From: Rubrivivax sp.
Lineage (GTDB): Bacteria > Pseudomonadota > Gammaproteobacteria > Burkholderiales > Burkholderiaceae_C
Assembly (NCBI GenBank): GCA_004210455.1
Contig: SEFA01000021.1
Location: forward strand, 1-64,000
Length of the DNA: 64,000 bases
Direction of reading: 5' to 3'
Shown here: positions 44,906 through 53,323 of the stretch, piece after piece
Layout: each line of letters opens with the position of its first letter
Position numbering within the stretch: the stretch's first letter is position 1
Notes under the pieces: generated by a model
Database searches by the model: none
What the model saw: the letters and a program-made list of their open reading frames with translations, nothing else
What the model was told of the DNA's origin: nothing
Made by a program: the position numbers and the translations under genes

Positions 44906-45832
44906 TCAGACCCAGACACGATAGGCCCAGAACGCCTCGTCCTGGGCGACGCGGCGGCGCAGTTCCTCGGGGCTGAAGCCACTGAGGCGGCGGGTTTCGC
45001 GGCAGAGGTGGGCCTGGTCGGCATAGCCGTGGTCCTGCGCCAGCGCGCTCCAGATCACGGCGCCCTCGTCCTCTTCGAGCTTGCGCACCTGCTGGAAAGC
45101 AGCTTCGGCGCGGCTGACCAGCCGCAACGCGCGCAGGCTCTGACCGCTCCATTGCTTGATGCGGCGCTCCGCCTGGCGGACGCTGCGCCCGTGACCGGCG
45201 GCGATCGCGCGCAAGGCCAGATGCTGCATCCAGCCGGCGTAGCCGCGGGGCGGCGGATCGTCCGCCAGCACCTCGTCGCGCACGGCGCGCCAGCGCGGCA
45301 GCAGGAAGTCCTCCAGCGTGCGACGGGCGGTCTGTTCGTCGCGGGCCGCGAGCATCGCGGCGTCGAGCGCATGCCATGCCGGATCGTCGATGAAAGACAA
45401 CGGCAGCATCCGGTCCTTGAGTTCAGCGAGGTCGACGCCCGTCATCGCCTGCAGCGCCTCCGGCCGGATCGCGACCATGAACGCCCGGCAGTCGGGCGTC
45501 GCCTGGAAGCGCTTCGGACCGGCGCGCGGACCGCCGATGACACTGGCGGGCAGCCAGGGGCCTGGAGCGCCGTCTACGTCCGTCCCGGCGTCGACGTCCC
45601 GCGCCGCCTCCGTTCCGATGCCCAACTCCCGCACGCGGCCGCTCAGGGTCCAGCTGAGGCCGCACAGCGGCGTCGCGGGGAACCAGCTCTGGCATTGGGC
45701 GTCGGACAAGGTCTCGCCTTGCGTGGCCGCCGCCGAAAGGTCCCGCCAGAGAGAGGCGTACAGACAACCCTCCAGCGAGCGCGGCGGGATATGCAGACGA
45801 GCGACGGTACCGGGATGCAGCGGAGCGTCCAT
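44906..45832 (-). CDS. AraC family transcriptional regulator
   Basis: 308 aa. The C-terminal 110 residues hold two HTH units: RAIAAGHGRSVRQAERRIKQWSGQSLRALRLVSR and IWSALAQDHGYADQAHLCRETRRLSGFSPEELRRR, the latter with the AraC signature. The N-terminal part resembles the DUF6597-like sensing domain. Divergent from the P450 gene across a 225-bp region that carries a palindromic REP-type pair. Confidence 0.85.
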   Translation of the reverse strand: MDAPLHPGTVARLHIPPRSLEGCLYASLWRDLSAAATQGETLSDAQCQSWFPATPLCGLSWTLSGRVRELGIGTEAARDVDAGTDVDGAPGPWLPASVIGGPRAGPKRFQATPDCRAFMVAIRPEALQAMTGVDLAELKDRMLPLSFIDDPAWHALDAAMLAARDEQTARRTLEDFLLPRWRAVRDEVLADDPPPRGYAGWMQHLALRAIAAGHGRSVRQAERRIKQWSGQSLRALRLVSRAEAAFQQVRKLEEDEGAVIWSALAQDHGYADQAHLCRETRRLSGFSPEELRRRVAQDEAFWAYRVWV

Positions 45833-45865
45833 GCGTCGCAGTCTAGGCGCACCGCCCGTTTCACT

Positions 45866-45959
45866 CCCTCTCCCGCAGTTCGGGAGAGGGTGGGGGTGAG
45901 GGTCGTCGTCCTGCCACCACCCTCACCCCAACCCCTCTCCCGCAGTGCGGGAGAGGGGG
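45866..45959. repeat. REP/BIME-like palindrome pair
   Basis: Left hairpin CCCTCTCCCG-CAGTT-CGGGAGAGGG (45866-45890), then TGGGGGTGAGGG (45891-45902), whose near reverse complement CCCTCACCCCA is at 45920-45930, then right hairpin CCCCTCTCCCGC-AGT-GCGGGAGAGGGGG (45932-45959). The whole 94 bp forms one large inverted repeat made of two hairpins, the layout of a bacterial interspersed mosaic element. Such elements often occur between genes in betaproteobacteria and xanthomonads and may act as transcript ends. Confidence 0.85.
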
Positions 45960-46057
45960 CAGGAAAGCCAGCGGAAATCATTGCATCGGATCGCAGACAC
46001 GCACGATGTCGCTTCGATTCAAGACGCCCCGGCGCGGCACGGAGACGATGCGATCCC

Positions 46058-47443
46058 ATGAGCCACGTCCTTGCGATCCCTGATGCCGTCCCCGGTCCGC
46101 GCCCGCGCTGGGCCGGTCTGCCCGAAGTGCTGTCCATGCGCCGCGACTACCTCGGCCACATGCAGCGGCTGCACCGGCAGTACGGCGACGTGGTCCACCA
46201 GCGGCTGCTCGGCCTGGACGACTTCAACTTCTTCCATCCCGACCAGGTCCGCGAACTGCTGATTGCCGGTCACGACGGGATGATCCGCTGGGAGCGCGCG
46301 ACGCAGGTCTTCGCCGACGCACACGGTCGGAGCGTCCTCGTCGCCGAGGGTCCGGCATGGCAGCGGCAGCGCAAGCTGCTGCAGCCGGGCTTCGCGCCGC
46401 AGCGCGTCCAGGGCTTCGTCCCGCTGATGGTCGATGCCGCCCATCGCGCCCTGGATGGACCCGCCGCTGGATCCACTGCACCGGACATCGACATCGACTT
46501 CGAACAGCGGATGACGCTGCTGACGATGGACGTGATCCTGCGCACGCTGTTCTCGACCGGCGAGCGTGAGCCCGTCGTCGCCGAAGCGTCCTGGGCAGTG
46601 CACGAGCTTGGCAGGATCGCCATGGGCGAGATGTACGTGCCGGTCAGTGCGCCGCTGTGGGCGCCGTGGAAGCGCGGCAAGCGCCGTGCGCTCCGTGCGC
46701 TGGACACGCTGATCCGCGGTCACCTGGCCGGACGCCGTGAAGGCGCCCAGCGCGGCGAGCCGCCGCCGGACGACCTCCTCGCCATGCTGATGTCGCTGCT
46801 CGACGCCGACGGCACCGCACTCGACGACACCGCCTTGCGCGACGAGTGCATGACGACCTTCCTGGCCGGCCACGAGACCAGCGCGGCCGCGCTGACCTGG
46901 TGGGGCTGGTGCATGGCGGCGAATCCGGACGCGCAGCGACGCGCGGCCGACGAGGTCGACGCGGTGCTTGGCGGCCGGACGCCGACCGCGGCGGACCTGA
47001 CACGGCTGCCGTGGCTGAGCCTGTGCATCAAGGAAACGCTCCGCCTGTATCCGCCAGCGCCCGCCCTCTTCTCGCGCCAGCTGACCGGCGACATGGAGAT
47101 CGCCGGGCTGCGGCTCAAGCGCGGCGCGATGATTCGCCTGACCCCCGGCGTGATCCAGCGGGACCCGCGCTGGTTCGACGAGCCCGACGCCTTCCGCCCG
47201 GAACGCTTCGATCCGGCGACCGGCCATCGCGAAATCCCGCGCGGCGCCTGGATGCCCTTCGGCGCGGGACCGCGGGTGTGCCTCGGCAGCCATTTCGCGC
47301 TGATGGAGATCACGCTGATCGCAGCGATGGTGTTGCAGCGGCATCGCCTCGCACCGCTGCCTGGAACGCCGCCGCCGACCCCGGTGCTCAACATCACGCT
47401 GCGCCCGGCGACGCCGCTGCGCCTGCGCCTGCTGCCGCGCTGA
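46058..47443 (+). CDS. Cytochrome P450
   Basis: 461 aa starting MSHVLAIPDAVPGPRPRW. The frame is open for several kb upstream, but that part is antisense to the uup/araC genes. I-helix TTFLAGHETSAAALTWW with acid/Thr-like HETS, K-helix SLCIKETLRLYPPAP (ExxR), PERFDP meander and the heme-binding loop FGAGPRVCLGSHFAL with Cys. Soluble, no membrane anchor, so electrons must come from separate ferredoxin and reductase proteins, not seen nearby. CYP102/CYP4-like bacterial type; substrate unknown. Confidence 0.9.
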   Translation: MSHVLAIPDAVPGPRPRWAGLPEVLSMRRDYLGHMQRLHRQYGDVVHQRLLGLDDFNFFHPDQVRELLIAGHDGMIRWERATQVFADAHGRSVLVAEGPAWQRQRKLLQPGFAPQRVQGFVPLMVDAAHRALDGPAAGSTAPDIDIDFEQRMTLLTMDVILRTLFSTGEREPVVAEASWAVHELGRIAMGEMYVPVSAPLWAPWKRGKRRALRALDTLIRGHLAGRREGAQRGEPPPDDLLAMLMSLLDADGTALDDTALRDECMTTFLAGHETSAAALTWWGWCMAANPDAQRRAADEVDAVLGGRTPTAADLTRLPWLSLCIKETLRLYPPAPALFSRQLTGDMEIAGLRLKRGAMIRLTPGVIQRDPRWFDEPDAFRPERFDPATGHREIPRGAWMPFGAGPRVCLGSHFALMEITLIAAMVLQRHRLAPLPGTPPPTPVLNITLRPATPLRLRLLPR

Positions 47444-47512
47444 ATCCACGCATTGAATCTTTTATTCGTGGACGGCGTGCGAGGCGGTCCGTAGCCTCGC
47501 GGCATGACCGCC

Positions 47513-48079
47513 TTACGAGATCGTCTCGGTCAACCGAACGAAGCTCCCGTCCGAAAGCTGGAAGCGCACCCAGCGCATCCGGCTCGGTTGGATAGGCATG
47601 TCCTGCTCCGCCGACGCGCCGGTGTCGAACTCCACCGCGCCGGGCGCCGGCTCGTACCAGCCGAGCGCGTCGAGCCGCGCCTCCTGCGCCACGATCTCCG
47701 GCGTCGCGTAGCACCACAGCGCACGGCCGATCAGCTCCGCGCGCGGCAGCCGGCAGTGGCGCTCGCGACCGCGCGACATCGCGAGCAGGCGATGGCTCAG
47801 GTCGCAGATCAGATGCACCGCGCCGGGCGCGCGCTCGACCAGGCGACCCAGCTCGAAGTCGGCGGCGCTGTCCAGCCGCGCGGCCATCAATCGACGCAGC
47901 GTCTGCTGCTCATCGAGCGAGGGAGCGGCGATCCCCGACTCCCAGCGCGAGACCGTCGTCTGCGACACGCCCAGTTCGGCACCGACCGCGCCCTGCTTCA
48001 GGCGGCGCAGCGTGCGCCATTGACGCAGGCTTCGTCCGAGCTGGCGGGCATCGCAGGAGAGCAGCGGCGAGTCGTTCAT
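47513..48079 (-). CDS. XRE family regulator with C-terminal sensing domain
   Basis: 188 aa. HTH at residues 15-65: LGRSLRQWRTLRRLKQGAVGAELGVS and QTTVSRWESGIAAPSLDEQQ. The C-terminal half (LICDLSHRLLAMSRGRERHC, LIGRALWCYATPEIVAQEAR) resembles a PAS-like or sensor fold found in XRE regulators. Divergent from the MFS gene 104 bp away, with a hexamer repeat in between, so it probably regulates that transporter. Confidence 0.84.
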   Translation of the reverse strand: MNDSPLLSCDARQLGRSLRQWRTLRRLKQGAVGAELGVSQTTVSRWESGIAAPSLDEQQTLRRLMAARLDSAADFELGRLVERAPGAVHLICDLSHRLLAMSRGRERHCRLPRAELIGRALWCYATPEIVAQEARLDALGWYEPAPGAVEFDTGASAEQDMPIQPSRMRWVRFQLSDGSFVRLTETIS

Positions 48080-48114
48080 GGTACGGCGGCGGGCAATCGG
48101 AAGGACGACGGATC

Positions 48115-48156
48115 GATGTCGATGTCGATGTCGATGTCGATGTCGATGTCGATGTT
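48115..48156. repeat. Hexamer tandem repeat in a divergent regulator/transporter promoter region
   Basis: Six exact GATGTC units (48115-48150) and a seventh GATGTT (48151-48156). Non-coding for the annotated genes. It lies 28 bp before the MFS start and 36 bp from the XRE start, so copy number would change promoter or operator spacing by 6-bp steps, that is, about half a helical turn each. Confidence 0.9.
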
Positions 48157-48183
48157 CAGGGCGATCGGTACCGGAGGACCGAA

Positions 48184-49404
48184 GTGAGGATTTTGCTGTA
48201 CTACCTGTGCGGCGTGTTCGCCGCGGCCCAATTGGGCAAGCTGGCCGCGCTGTCGCCGCCGATCGCGCGCGAGCTCCAGCTCGGACTGGCCGCGATGGCG
48301 GCGTTGACCTCGCTGCTCGAGGTTTGCGGCGCCACGCTGGGCGGCGCGGCGGGTCGCTGGCTACCGCGACTCGGGCTCAAGCGCGCGTTGGCTGCAGCGG
48401 TGCTGGCGCTCGCCGTCGGCTCAGCCGCGGCGGGATTCGCCCACGGCCTGGCCCTGCTCGCGCTGGCGCGGCTGGTCGAGAGCCTCGGTTATCTCGCCAT
48501 CGTGGTCGCCGCGCCCGTGCTGATCGCCCGCGCCGCCGACGGCCGTCGCCAGGCCGCCGCAATGGCGCTCTGGAGCACCTTCCTCCCGGTGGGCATGGCG
48601 ATCGGCGCGTGGGCCTATGCGCATGCGGCGGGCTGGGCCGGCTGGCGGCCCGCGCAGGCGCTGAGCGTCGCGGGCGGCGTCCTGCTGTGGATCGGTCTGT
48701 GGACCGTCCGTGTGGACGACGACCCGCACGCCGTCGAGTCCCGCCACCCACCGGGACCGACCGGCGCGCTGCTCTGGGCGCTGGTCGCCGCCTTCGGCGC
48801 GTACGCAATCGCCGAGGTCGGTCTGCTCGCGCTGCTGCCCAGCCTGCTCACGCAAGGCGGCATGCCCTTGAGCGCGGCAGGCACCTGGACCGCTGCGGCG
48901 GCGCTGGCCAACGTGCCCGCCAGCGCTCTCGGCGCCTGGCTGCTGCGACGACACGGCGCGCTGTCACGAGCGATCGCCGTCGGCATGGCGGTGTCGCTGG
49001 GCGCGTCGGGGCTGCTCTACCTCGGCGTGATGCGGGACGCAGGCGACGCGTCCTGGCAAGCGATGCTCGCCATCTGCATCAACGCGGCATCAGGCGTGTT
49101 CCCGAGCCTGGTCTTCGCGCTGCTGCCGTTGTCCGCGCGCACGCCGGAGCGGTTGTCGCTCGCCAGTGGCCGCCTCACGCAGTTCGGCGCCTCGGGCGCG
49201 CTGCTCGGCCCGCCGCTGATGGGCACGGTCGTCGAACGCTGGGGCTGGAGCGCCGCGGGCGGCCTGTCGCTCGCGCTCTCGCTGCTGGCGATCCCGCTGG
49301 CGCTCTTCGCATGGCGACGGCTCGCTCAATCGTCCGACGAGAACCCGGACGCCGCCACGATCGGGCCCCACTGCGTGCGTTCGGCGGCGAGGCGGCGCGC
49401 GTAG
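48184..49404 (+). CDS. MFS transporter (YbfB-like / drug:H+ antiporter type)
   Basis: 406 aa starting at GTG 48184, supported by GGAGG 9 nt upstream. Twelve membrane helices. The loop between helices 2 and 3 has GGAAGRWLPRLGLKRAL, the A-motif of MFS antiporters; ARLVESLGYLAIVVAAP is helix 4. Last residues SSDENPDAATIGP onwards are soluble and overlap the 3' end of the convergent Bug gene by 79 bp. Substrate unknown; control by the divergent XRE protein is likely. Confidence 0.85.
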   Translation: MRILLYYLCGVFAAAQLGKLAALSPPIARELQLGLAAMAALTSLLEVCGATLGGAAGRWLPRLGLKRALAAAVLALAVGSAAAGFAHGLALLALARLVESLGYLAIVVAAPVLIARAADGRRQAAAMALWSTFLPVGMAIGAWAYAHAAGWAGWRPAQALSVAGGVLLWIGLWTVRVDDDPHAVESRHPPGPTGALLWALVAAFGAYAIAEVGLLALLPSLLTQGGMPLSAAGTWTAAAALANVPASALGAWLLRRHGALSRAIAVGMAVSLGASGLLYLGVMRDAGDASWQAMLAICINAASGVFPSLVFALLPLSARTPERLSLASGRLTQFGASGALLGPPLMGTVVERWGWSAAGGLSLALSLLAIPLALFAWRRLAQSSDENPDAATIGPHCVRSAARRRA

Positions 49405-50321
49405 TCCGCCGGCGCCATGGCCAACGGCTCGCAACCGAGCTTGGCCAGGCCCTCGACGACCTGCTTCTCGCGGAGCGCGACGCGGACCAGGTCGTAGACC
49501 TTGTCGACGACGGCGGCCGGCGTCTTCGGCGGCAGGAACAGGCCGTAGGTCTCGACGCCGATGATGCCCTTGAAGCCCTGCTCGGCGAAGGTGGGCACTT
49601 CCGGGGCGAAACGCGAGCGCTCGTGGTCGGTGACGCCGAGGACGCGCACCCGTCCACCCGCGACGTAGGGCAGCAGGTCGCCCAGGAGGAAGCAGCCCGA
49701 GGCGATCTGCCCGCCCATCAGGTCCTGCAGGCCGGGCGCGGCGCCGCGGTACGGCACGTGCGTCAGCGAGATGCCGGCGGCGCGCTTGAACTGGTCGCCG
49801 AGGAAGTGCGGCATCGCGCCGGCCGCGGGCGAGGCGTAGGACGACTGCTCCGGATGCGCCTTGGCCCAGGCGGCGAAATCGCCCATCGTCTTCACCGTCG
49901 CGGGCACCATCGGCCCGACGCCGAAGCCGCACGTCGCGTTGGCCATCGGAGAGACCGCGATCGCGTCGGTCTCCGGCTTGTAGGCCAGCTTGCGGTAGAC
50001 GTGCGGATAGATCGTGAACATCGAGGACGGGCTCACCAGCATCGTGCCCCCGTCGGGCGGCGCGTCGCGCAGCGCGGTCACCGCGAGCCGGCCGCCGGCG
50101 CCGACGCGCTGTTCGACAAGCACGTTCTCGGCGAGACGTCCGCGCCAGGCCTCGGCGAGGCGCCGCGCGCTGACGTCCACCGAGCCGCCGGCGGGGAAGC
50201 CGACGAGGATGCGCGGCATCGCCGCGGTCTGCGCGCGCAGCGGTCCGGCGAGGCCGGCCATCGCCGCGCCGAGCAGCAGGCCGGCGTCGCGCCGGGTGAG
50301 CTTCGGATCGAGGTCATTCAT
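49326..50321 (-). CDS. Bug/TctC family tripartite-tricarboxylate substrate-binding protein
   Basis: 331 aa. Twin-arginine-like signal LTRRDAGLLLGAAMAGLAGPLRA. The binding domain starts PRILVGFPAGGSVDVSARRLAE, then VLVEQRVGAGGRLAVTALRDAPPDGGTMLVS, HVPYRGAAPGLQDLMGGQIAS and EVPTFAEQGFKGI, all typical. Members bind carboxylates or aromatic acids in the periplasm; the membrane partners TctA/TctB are not in this window. The stop overlaps the MFS gene. Confidence 0.9.
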   Translation of the reverse strand: MNDLDPKLTRRDAGLLLGAAMAGLAGPLRAQTAAMPRILVGFPAGGSVDVSARRLAEAWRGRLAENVLVEQRVGAGGRLAVTALRDAPPDGGTMLVSPSSMFTIYPHVYRKLAYKPETDAIAVSPMANATCGFGVGPMVPATVKTMGDFAAWAKAHPEQSSYASPAAGAMPHFLGDQFKRAAGISLTHVPYRGAAPGLQDLMGGQIASGCFLLGDLLPYVAGGRVRVLGVTDHERSRFAPEVPTFAEQGFKGIIGVETYGLFLPPKTPAAVVDKVYDLVRVALREKQVVEGLAKLGCEPLAMAPADYARRLAAERTQWGPIVAASGFSSDD

Positions 50322-50388
50322 CGCTTGTCTCCGTCGTTGTTGTGCGTCGTTGTTTTCCGTCGTCGCTGTCTGTCGTCGCCAGTCGGCG

Positions 50389-50913
50389 TCATGCGTCGTT
50401 CTTGTCCGTGATCGTCGCGGCGATCTCCGCCAGGCGTTCCAGGTCCGCCTTCAGGCGCGCGGCGCGTTCGCCGAGTCCACTCATCAGGCGCGCGTCATGC
50501 ACGCGCACGCGGCGCTCCAGCACCGTGAGCTGACGCTTGCCCGCCGCCGTCAGGAACAGCCCCCAGCGGCGCGCATCTTCTGCATCGTCGCGCCGTTCCA
50601 CCCAGCCGCGGTCGGTGAGCCAGTCCGTCAATCGCAGCGCGCCGCTGCGATGCAATCCCATCGCCTGAGCGAGCAGCCCCTGCCGCATGCCCGGATTGCG
50701 TCCGACAAGCACCAGCGCGGCGAAGCGCTGCGGGCTGACGTCGAGTTCCGCGGTCGCGCGATAGAAGTCCAGGTAGAGCGCGTTCTGAGCGCGCCGCAAC
50801 GCGTAGCCGAGCAGGTCGTCGAGGACGCCGTAATCCAGCCCGGGCACAGGCAGCAAGGGCGCTTCCGGCGGGTCGGGAACGGCATTCGACGGCTTGGATC
50901 GGCTCATCGGCAT
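50389..50913 (-). CDS. MarR family transcriptional regulator
   Basis: 174 aa from ATG 50913 (MPMSRSK); 50907 and 50940 are possible. Winged helix: SPQRFAALVLVGRNPGMRQGLLAQAMGLH and RSGALRLTDWLTDRGWVERR, wing DDAEDARRWGLFLTAAGKRQL. Divergent from the flavin monooxygenase gene. A palindrome overlapping the monooxygenase promoter (50927-50941) is its probable operator, a common MarR arrangement for aromatic compound sensing. Confidence 0.87.
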   Translation of the reverse strand: MPMSRSKPSNAVPDPPEAPLLPVPGLDYGVLDDLLGYALRRAQNALYLDFYRATAELDVSPQRFAALVLVGRNPGMRQGLLAQAMGLHRSGALRLTDWLTDRGWVERRDDAEDARRWGLFLTAAGKRQLTVLERRVRVHDARLMSGLGERAARLKADLERLAEIAATITDKNDA

Positions 50914-50926
50914 CAGCTTAGGTACT

Positions 50927-50956
50927 GTTGCATAGCGCAACTATCTCGCTTACCCT
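50927..50956 (+). promoter_or_regulatory. Monooxygenase promoter with overlapping MarR-type operator
   Basis: TTGCAT (50928-50933), 17-bp spacer, TACCCT (50951-50956) on +. The palindrome GTTGC-ATAGC-GCAAC occupies 50927-50941 and covers the -35 box. It lies 14 bp upstream of the MarR ATG, so it would also repress marR. Confidence 0.6.
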
Positions 50957-51032
50957 GACTCGATCGGACCGGCACGGTCGCTCGCTCGCCGGGGCGCCGC
51001 CACATCACCTTCCACGACGCCTGGAGATCCCC

Positions 51033-52319
51033 ATGGCCCTCGACATCCTGATCGCCGGCGGCGGCATCGGCGGACTGACCGCGGCGCTGGCGCTGCAGCG
51101 CGACGGCCACCGCGTGACCGTCTGCGAAGCCACGGCGGAACTCAAGCCGCTGGGCGTGGGCATCAACCTGCTGCCGCATGCGGTGGCCGTGCTCGACGGA
51201 CTGGGGCTGATGCCGGCGCTGCAGGCGATGGCCGTGCCGACCTCCGCGCTGATCTTCGCCAACCGGCACGGACAGACGATCTACGAGGACCGCCGCGGAC
51301 TGGCCGGCGGCTACAGCCACCCGCAGTTCAGCGTGCATCGCGGCGAGCTGCAGCTGATGCTCTGGCGCGAAGCCGCGGCGAGGCTCGGCGCCGAACGCGT
51401 CGTCAGCGGCTGGCGCACCACGGGTGCGCGCAACGATGGCGACGGCGTCATCGTGCACGGGACGGACACGACCGGCGAGCCGGTCGAGCGACGCGCGGAT
51501 CTGCTGATCGCGGCGGACGGCATCCATTCGGCGATCCGCCGTCAGTTCCATCCCGACGAGGGCGCGCCGCGCTGGAACGGGATGATGATGTGGCGCGGCA
51601 CCTCGCTGGCGAAGCCCTTCCTCGACGGTCGCACGATGGTGCAGGCGGGCCACCGTCGCGCGAAGTTCGTCGTCTACCCGATCGCGCCGCCGCGACCGGA
51701 CGGCTTGCAGCTGATCAACTGGATCTGCGACCGCCGCCTGCGCGAGGATGGTCTCGGCGGCGGCCTCACCGCGCCCGGCCGCGAGGACTGGAACAAGCCC
51801 GGCTCGATCGCCGATCTGCTGCCGACCTTCGGCGGCTGGCGCTTCCCTTGGCTGGACGTGCCGGGCGTGATCGGGAGCGCGACGCAACTGCTGGAATGGC
51901 CGATGGTCGACCGCGATCCGCTGCCGCGCTGGCGGCATGGCCGCATCACGCTGCTCGGCGACGCGGCGCATCCGATGTACCCGATCGGCTCCAACGGCGC
52001 GACGCAGGCGATCCTCGACGCCGAGGCGATCGCACGGTCGCTGCGCGAGGAACGGCGTGTGGAGACGGCACTCGACCACTACGAGGCCGAACGCCGGCCA
52101 ATGTGCGCGCGCATCGTCGAGCTGAACCGGCAGGAGGGCTTGGACTACATCCTCGACATGGTGGAAGAACGAGCGCCGGACGGCTTCGACCGCCTGGAAG
52201 ATGTGATCGATCCGGCGGAGGTGGATGGGTTCGTCAAGCGATACAAGGCAGCGGCGGGGCATCGTCAGACGACGCCGGCGGCCCCGCCAGAAGGTGCGCC
52301 TTCGGCGCCCTCGCCGTAG
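51033..52319 (+). CDS. PhzS-like FAD-dependent monooxygenase
   Basis: 428 aa from ATG 51033, with GGAG upstream. Rossmann motif ILIAGGGIGGLTAALAL near the N-terminus, ELKPLGVGINLLPHAV, SVHRGELQLMLW, LLIAADGIHSAIRR (DG motif) and HGRITLLGDAAHPMYPIGSNGA (second FAD motif). The order and spacing resemble PhzS and related salicylate-type hydroxylases. No other phenazine gene lies nearby, so an aromatic acid hydroxylase under MarR control is the safer reading. The tail is Pro-rich. Confidence 0.87.
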   Translation: MALDILIAGGGIGGLTAALALQRDGHRVTVCEATAELKPLGVGINLLPHAVAVLDGLGLMPALQAMAVPTSALIFANRHGQTIYEDRRGLAGGYSHPQFSVHRGELQLMLWREAAARLGAERVVSGWRTTGARNDGDGVIVHGTDTTGEPVERRADLLIAADGIHSAIRRQFHPDEGAPRWNGMMMWRGTSLAKPFLDGRTMVQAGHRRAKFVVYPIAPPRPDGLQLINWICDRRLREDGLGGGLTAPGREDWNKPGSIADLLPTFGGWRFPWLDVPGVIGSATQLLEWPMVDRDPLPRWRHGRITLLGDAAHPMYPIGSNGATQAILDAEAIARSLREERRVETALDHYEAERRPMCARIVELNRQEGLDYILDMVEERAPDGFDRLEDVIDPAEVDGFVKRYKAAAGHRQTTPAAPPEGAPSAPSP

Positions 52320-52466
52320 CATCCGGAACCGCCCTCCTCATCTCGGTCACCCAAGCTCCTTGAATCGGGGGCTGCGCCTGGATTTCATGCGGATTGAGGT
52401 GAGAGACGTCAGGCGGAGTACCTCGAAGAATCACTGCTCATTCCACAACCAAGCAAGGAGCGGTGA

Positions 52467-52928
52467 ATGGCCTATGCATATTCGGACCGCCTGATGCCTT
52501 CCAAGCCAATCCCGCCGCGCGCATCGCCGGCACATCACAGCGAACCGCAGCAGTCCCACGCCACCGGCCCGCTATGGCTGCTCGTCCAAGATCGGCTGGC
52601 CGAGTTGGCGGCGCTGCCTGCGGATTGGAATGACGAAGGCGCTCCCCCCATCTCCGTGTTGGCACTGGAGATCACCCGGCAACTCCTGGCACTGCGTCCA
52701 CCGCTCATGCGGTTGAGCGAGCTGTTCCCTTCTCCCGAAGGCGGCGTGCTGATGGAATATGTCCGGGGCTCCTGGGACCTCACGGTGGAAATCAGCGCCG
52801 ATGGAACGCTGGAGATCTTCGGGTTCGAAATCGACGGCACGCTCAAGCTGTTCCCGCATCCCTACCCCTCCTTGAATGCCGAGTTTCTCGAGGCGCTCGA
52901 CACCGCAGGAGGTCCGGAATGGCTGTGA
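52467..52928 (+). CDS. Uncharacterised protein, first gene of a small lower-GC pair
   Basis: 153 aa. Strong AAGGAG ribosome site. N-terminal 30 residues are Pro/Ser/His-rich. The remainder has a RLAELAALPADWNDEGAPPIS block and a strand-rich SWDLTVEISADGTLEIFGF segment. I do not recognise a named family. Its stop lies inside the next gene (10-bp overlap), so the two are translationally coupled. GC content is visibly lower than the flanking genes. Confidence 0.75.
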   Translation: MAYAYSDRLMPSKPIPPRASPAHHSEPQQSHATGPLWLLVQDRLAELAALPADWNDEGAPPISVLALEITRQLLALRPPLMRLSELFPSPEGGVLMEYVRGSWDLTVEISADGTLEIFGFEIDGTLKLFPHPYPSLNAEFLEALDTAGGPEWL

Positions 52929-53323
52929 GGTTGAACAACGCGGACGAGGTCCTGTTCCGTCAGATCCATCCCAGCGGGCTGAAGGCCGGTAGCCCCTGCA
53001 GCTCCTGCTTCATGCCCTCGAAGTCAGACAACGCGCTCTTGTCGGTCGACCGGTCGACACTCACGACAGCTGAGAAGTCCCATCGGCTCTACACGAGCAA
53101 CGACAGGGCATCTGTCGCGGTCTATGGACTGAGCGTTGCCGAGTTCCTGGCATGCGGCGTCACGTGCTTCGAAGATCCGGTCCAAGACCACCCGACTCTG
53201 GCGGACAACCCGGCCCATGCCCTCGCTGACTTCTCCGCGCAGAGTCAGACGAGCCGGCGAGTCACCGCGAAGGAATTGAAGCGACTGGCCATTCGACGTG
53301 GTCGCCTGTTCGGTGCCTCATGA
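52919..53323 (+). CDS. Uncharacterised protein, second gene of the pair
   Basis: 134 aa. Blocks that look conserved are VLFRQIHPSGLKAGSPCSS, LLSVDRSTLTTAEKSHRLYT, SVAVYGLSVAEFLACGVTCF and DPVQDHPTLADNPAHALADF. Proteins with this layout recur as partners of a short upstream gene, but I know no assigned function. Two Cys (PCSSC) sit close to the N-terminus. The coupled two-gene arrangement and lower GC suggest horizontal acquisition. Its stop overlaps a 27-codon frame as ATGA. Confidence 0.72.
   Translation: MAVRLNNADEVLFRQIHPSGLKAGSPCSSCFMPSKSDNALLSVDRSTLTTAEKSHRLYTSNDRASVAVYGLSVAEFLACGVTCFEDPVQDHPTLADNPAHALADFSAQSQTSRRVTAKELKRLAIRRGRLFGAS

Noticed and set aside
42824-46057. Very long + strand open frame upstream of the P450 gene
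   Set aside because: It runs antisense through uup and the AraC gene, both with clear motifs. Only the 46058-47443 part is a real protein. High GC makes long antisense frames common here.
37963-52319. Phenazine biosynthesis from the PhzF-like and PhzS-like genes
   Set aside because: The two genes are 12 kb apart and phzA/B, C, D, E and G are absent. Both families have many non-phenazine members.
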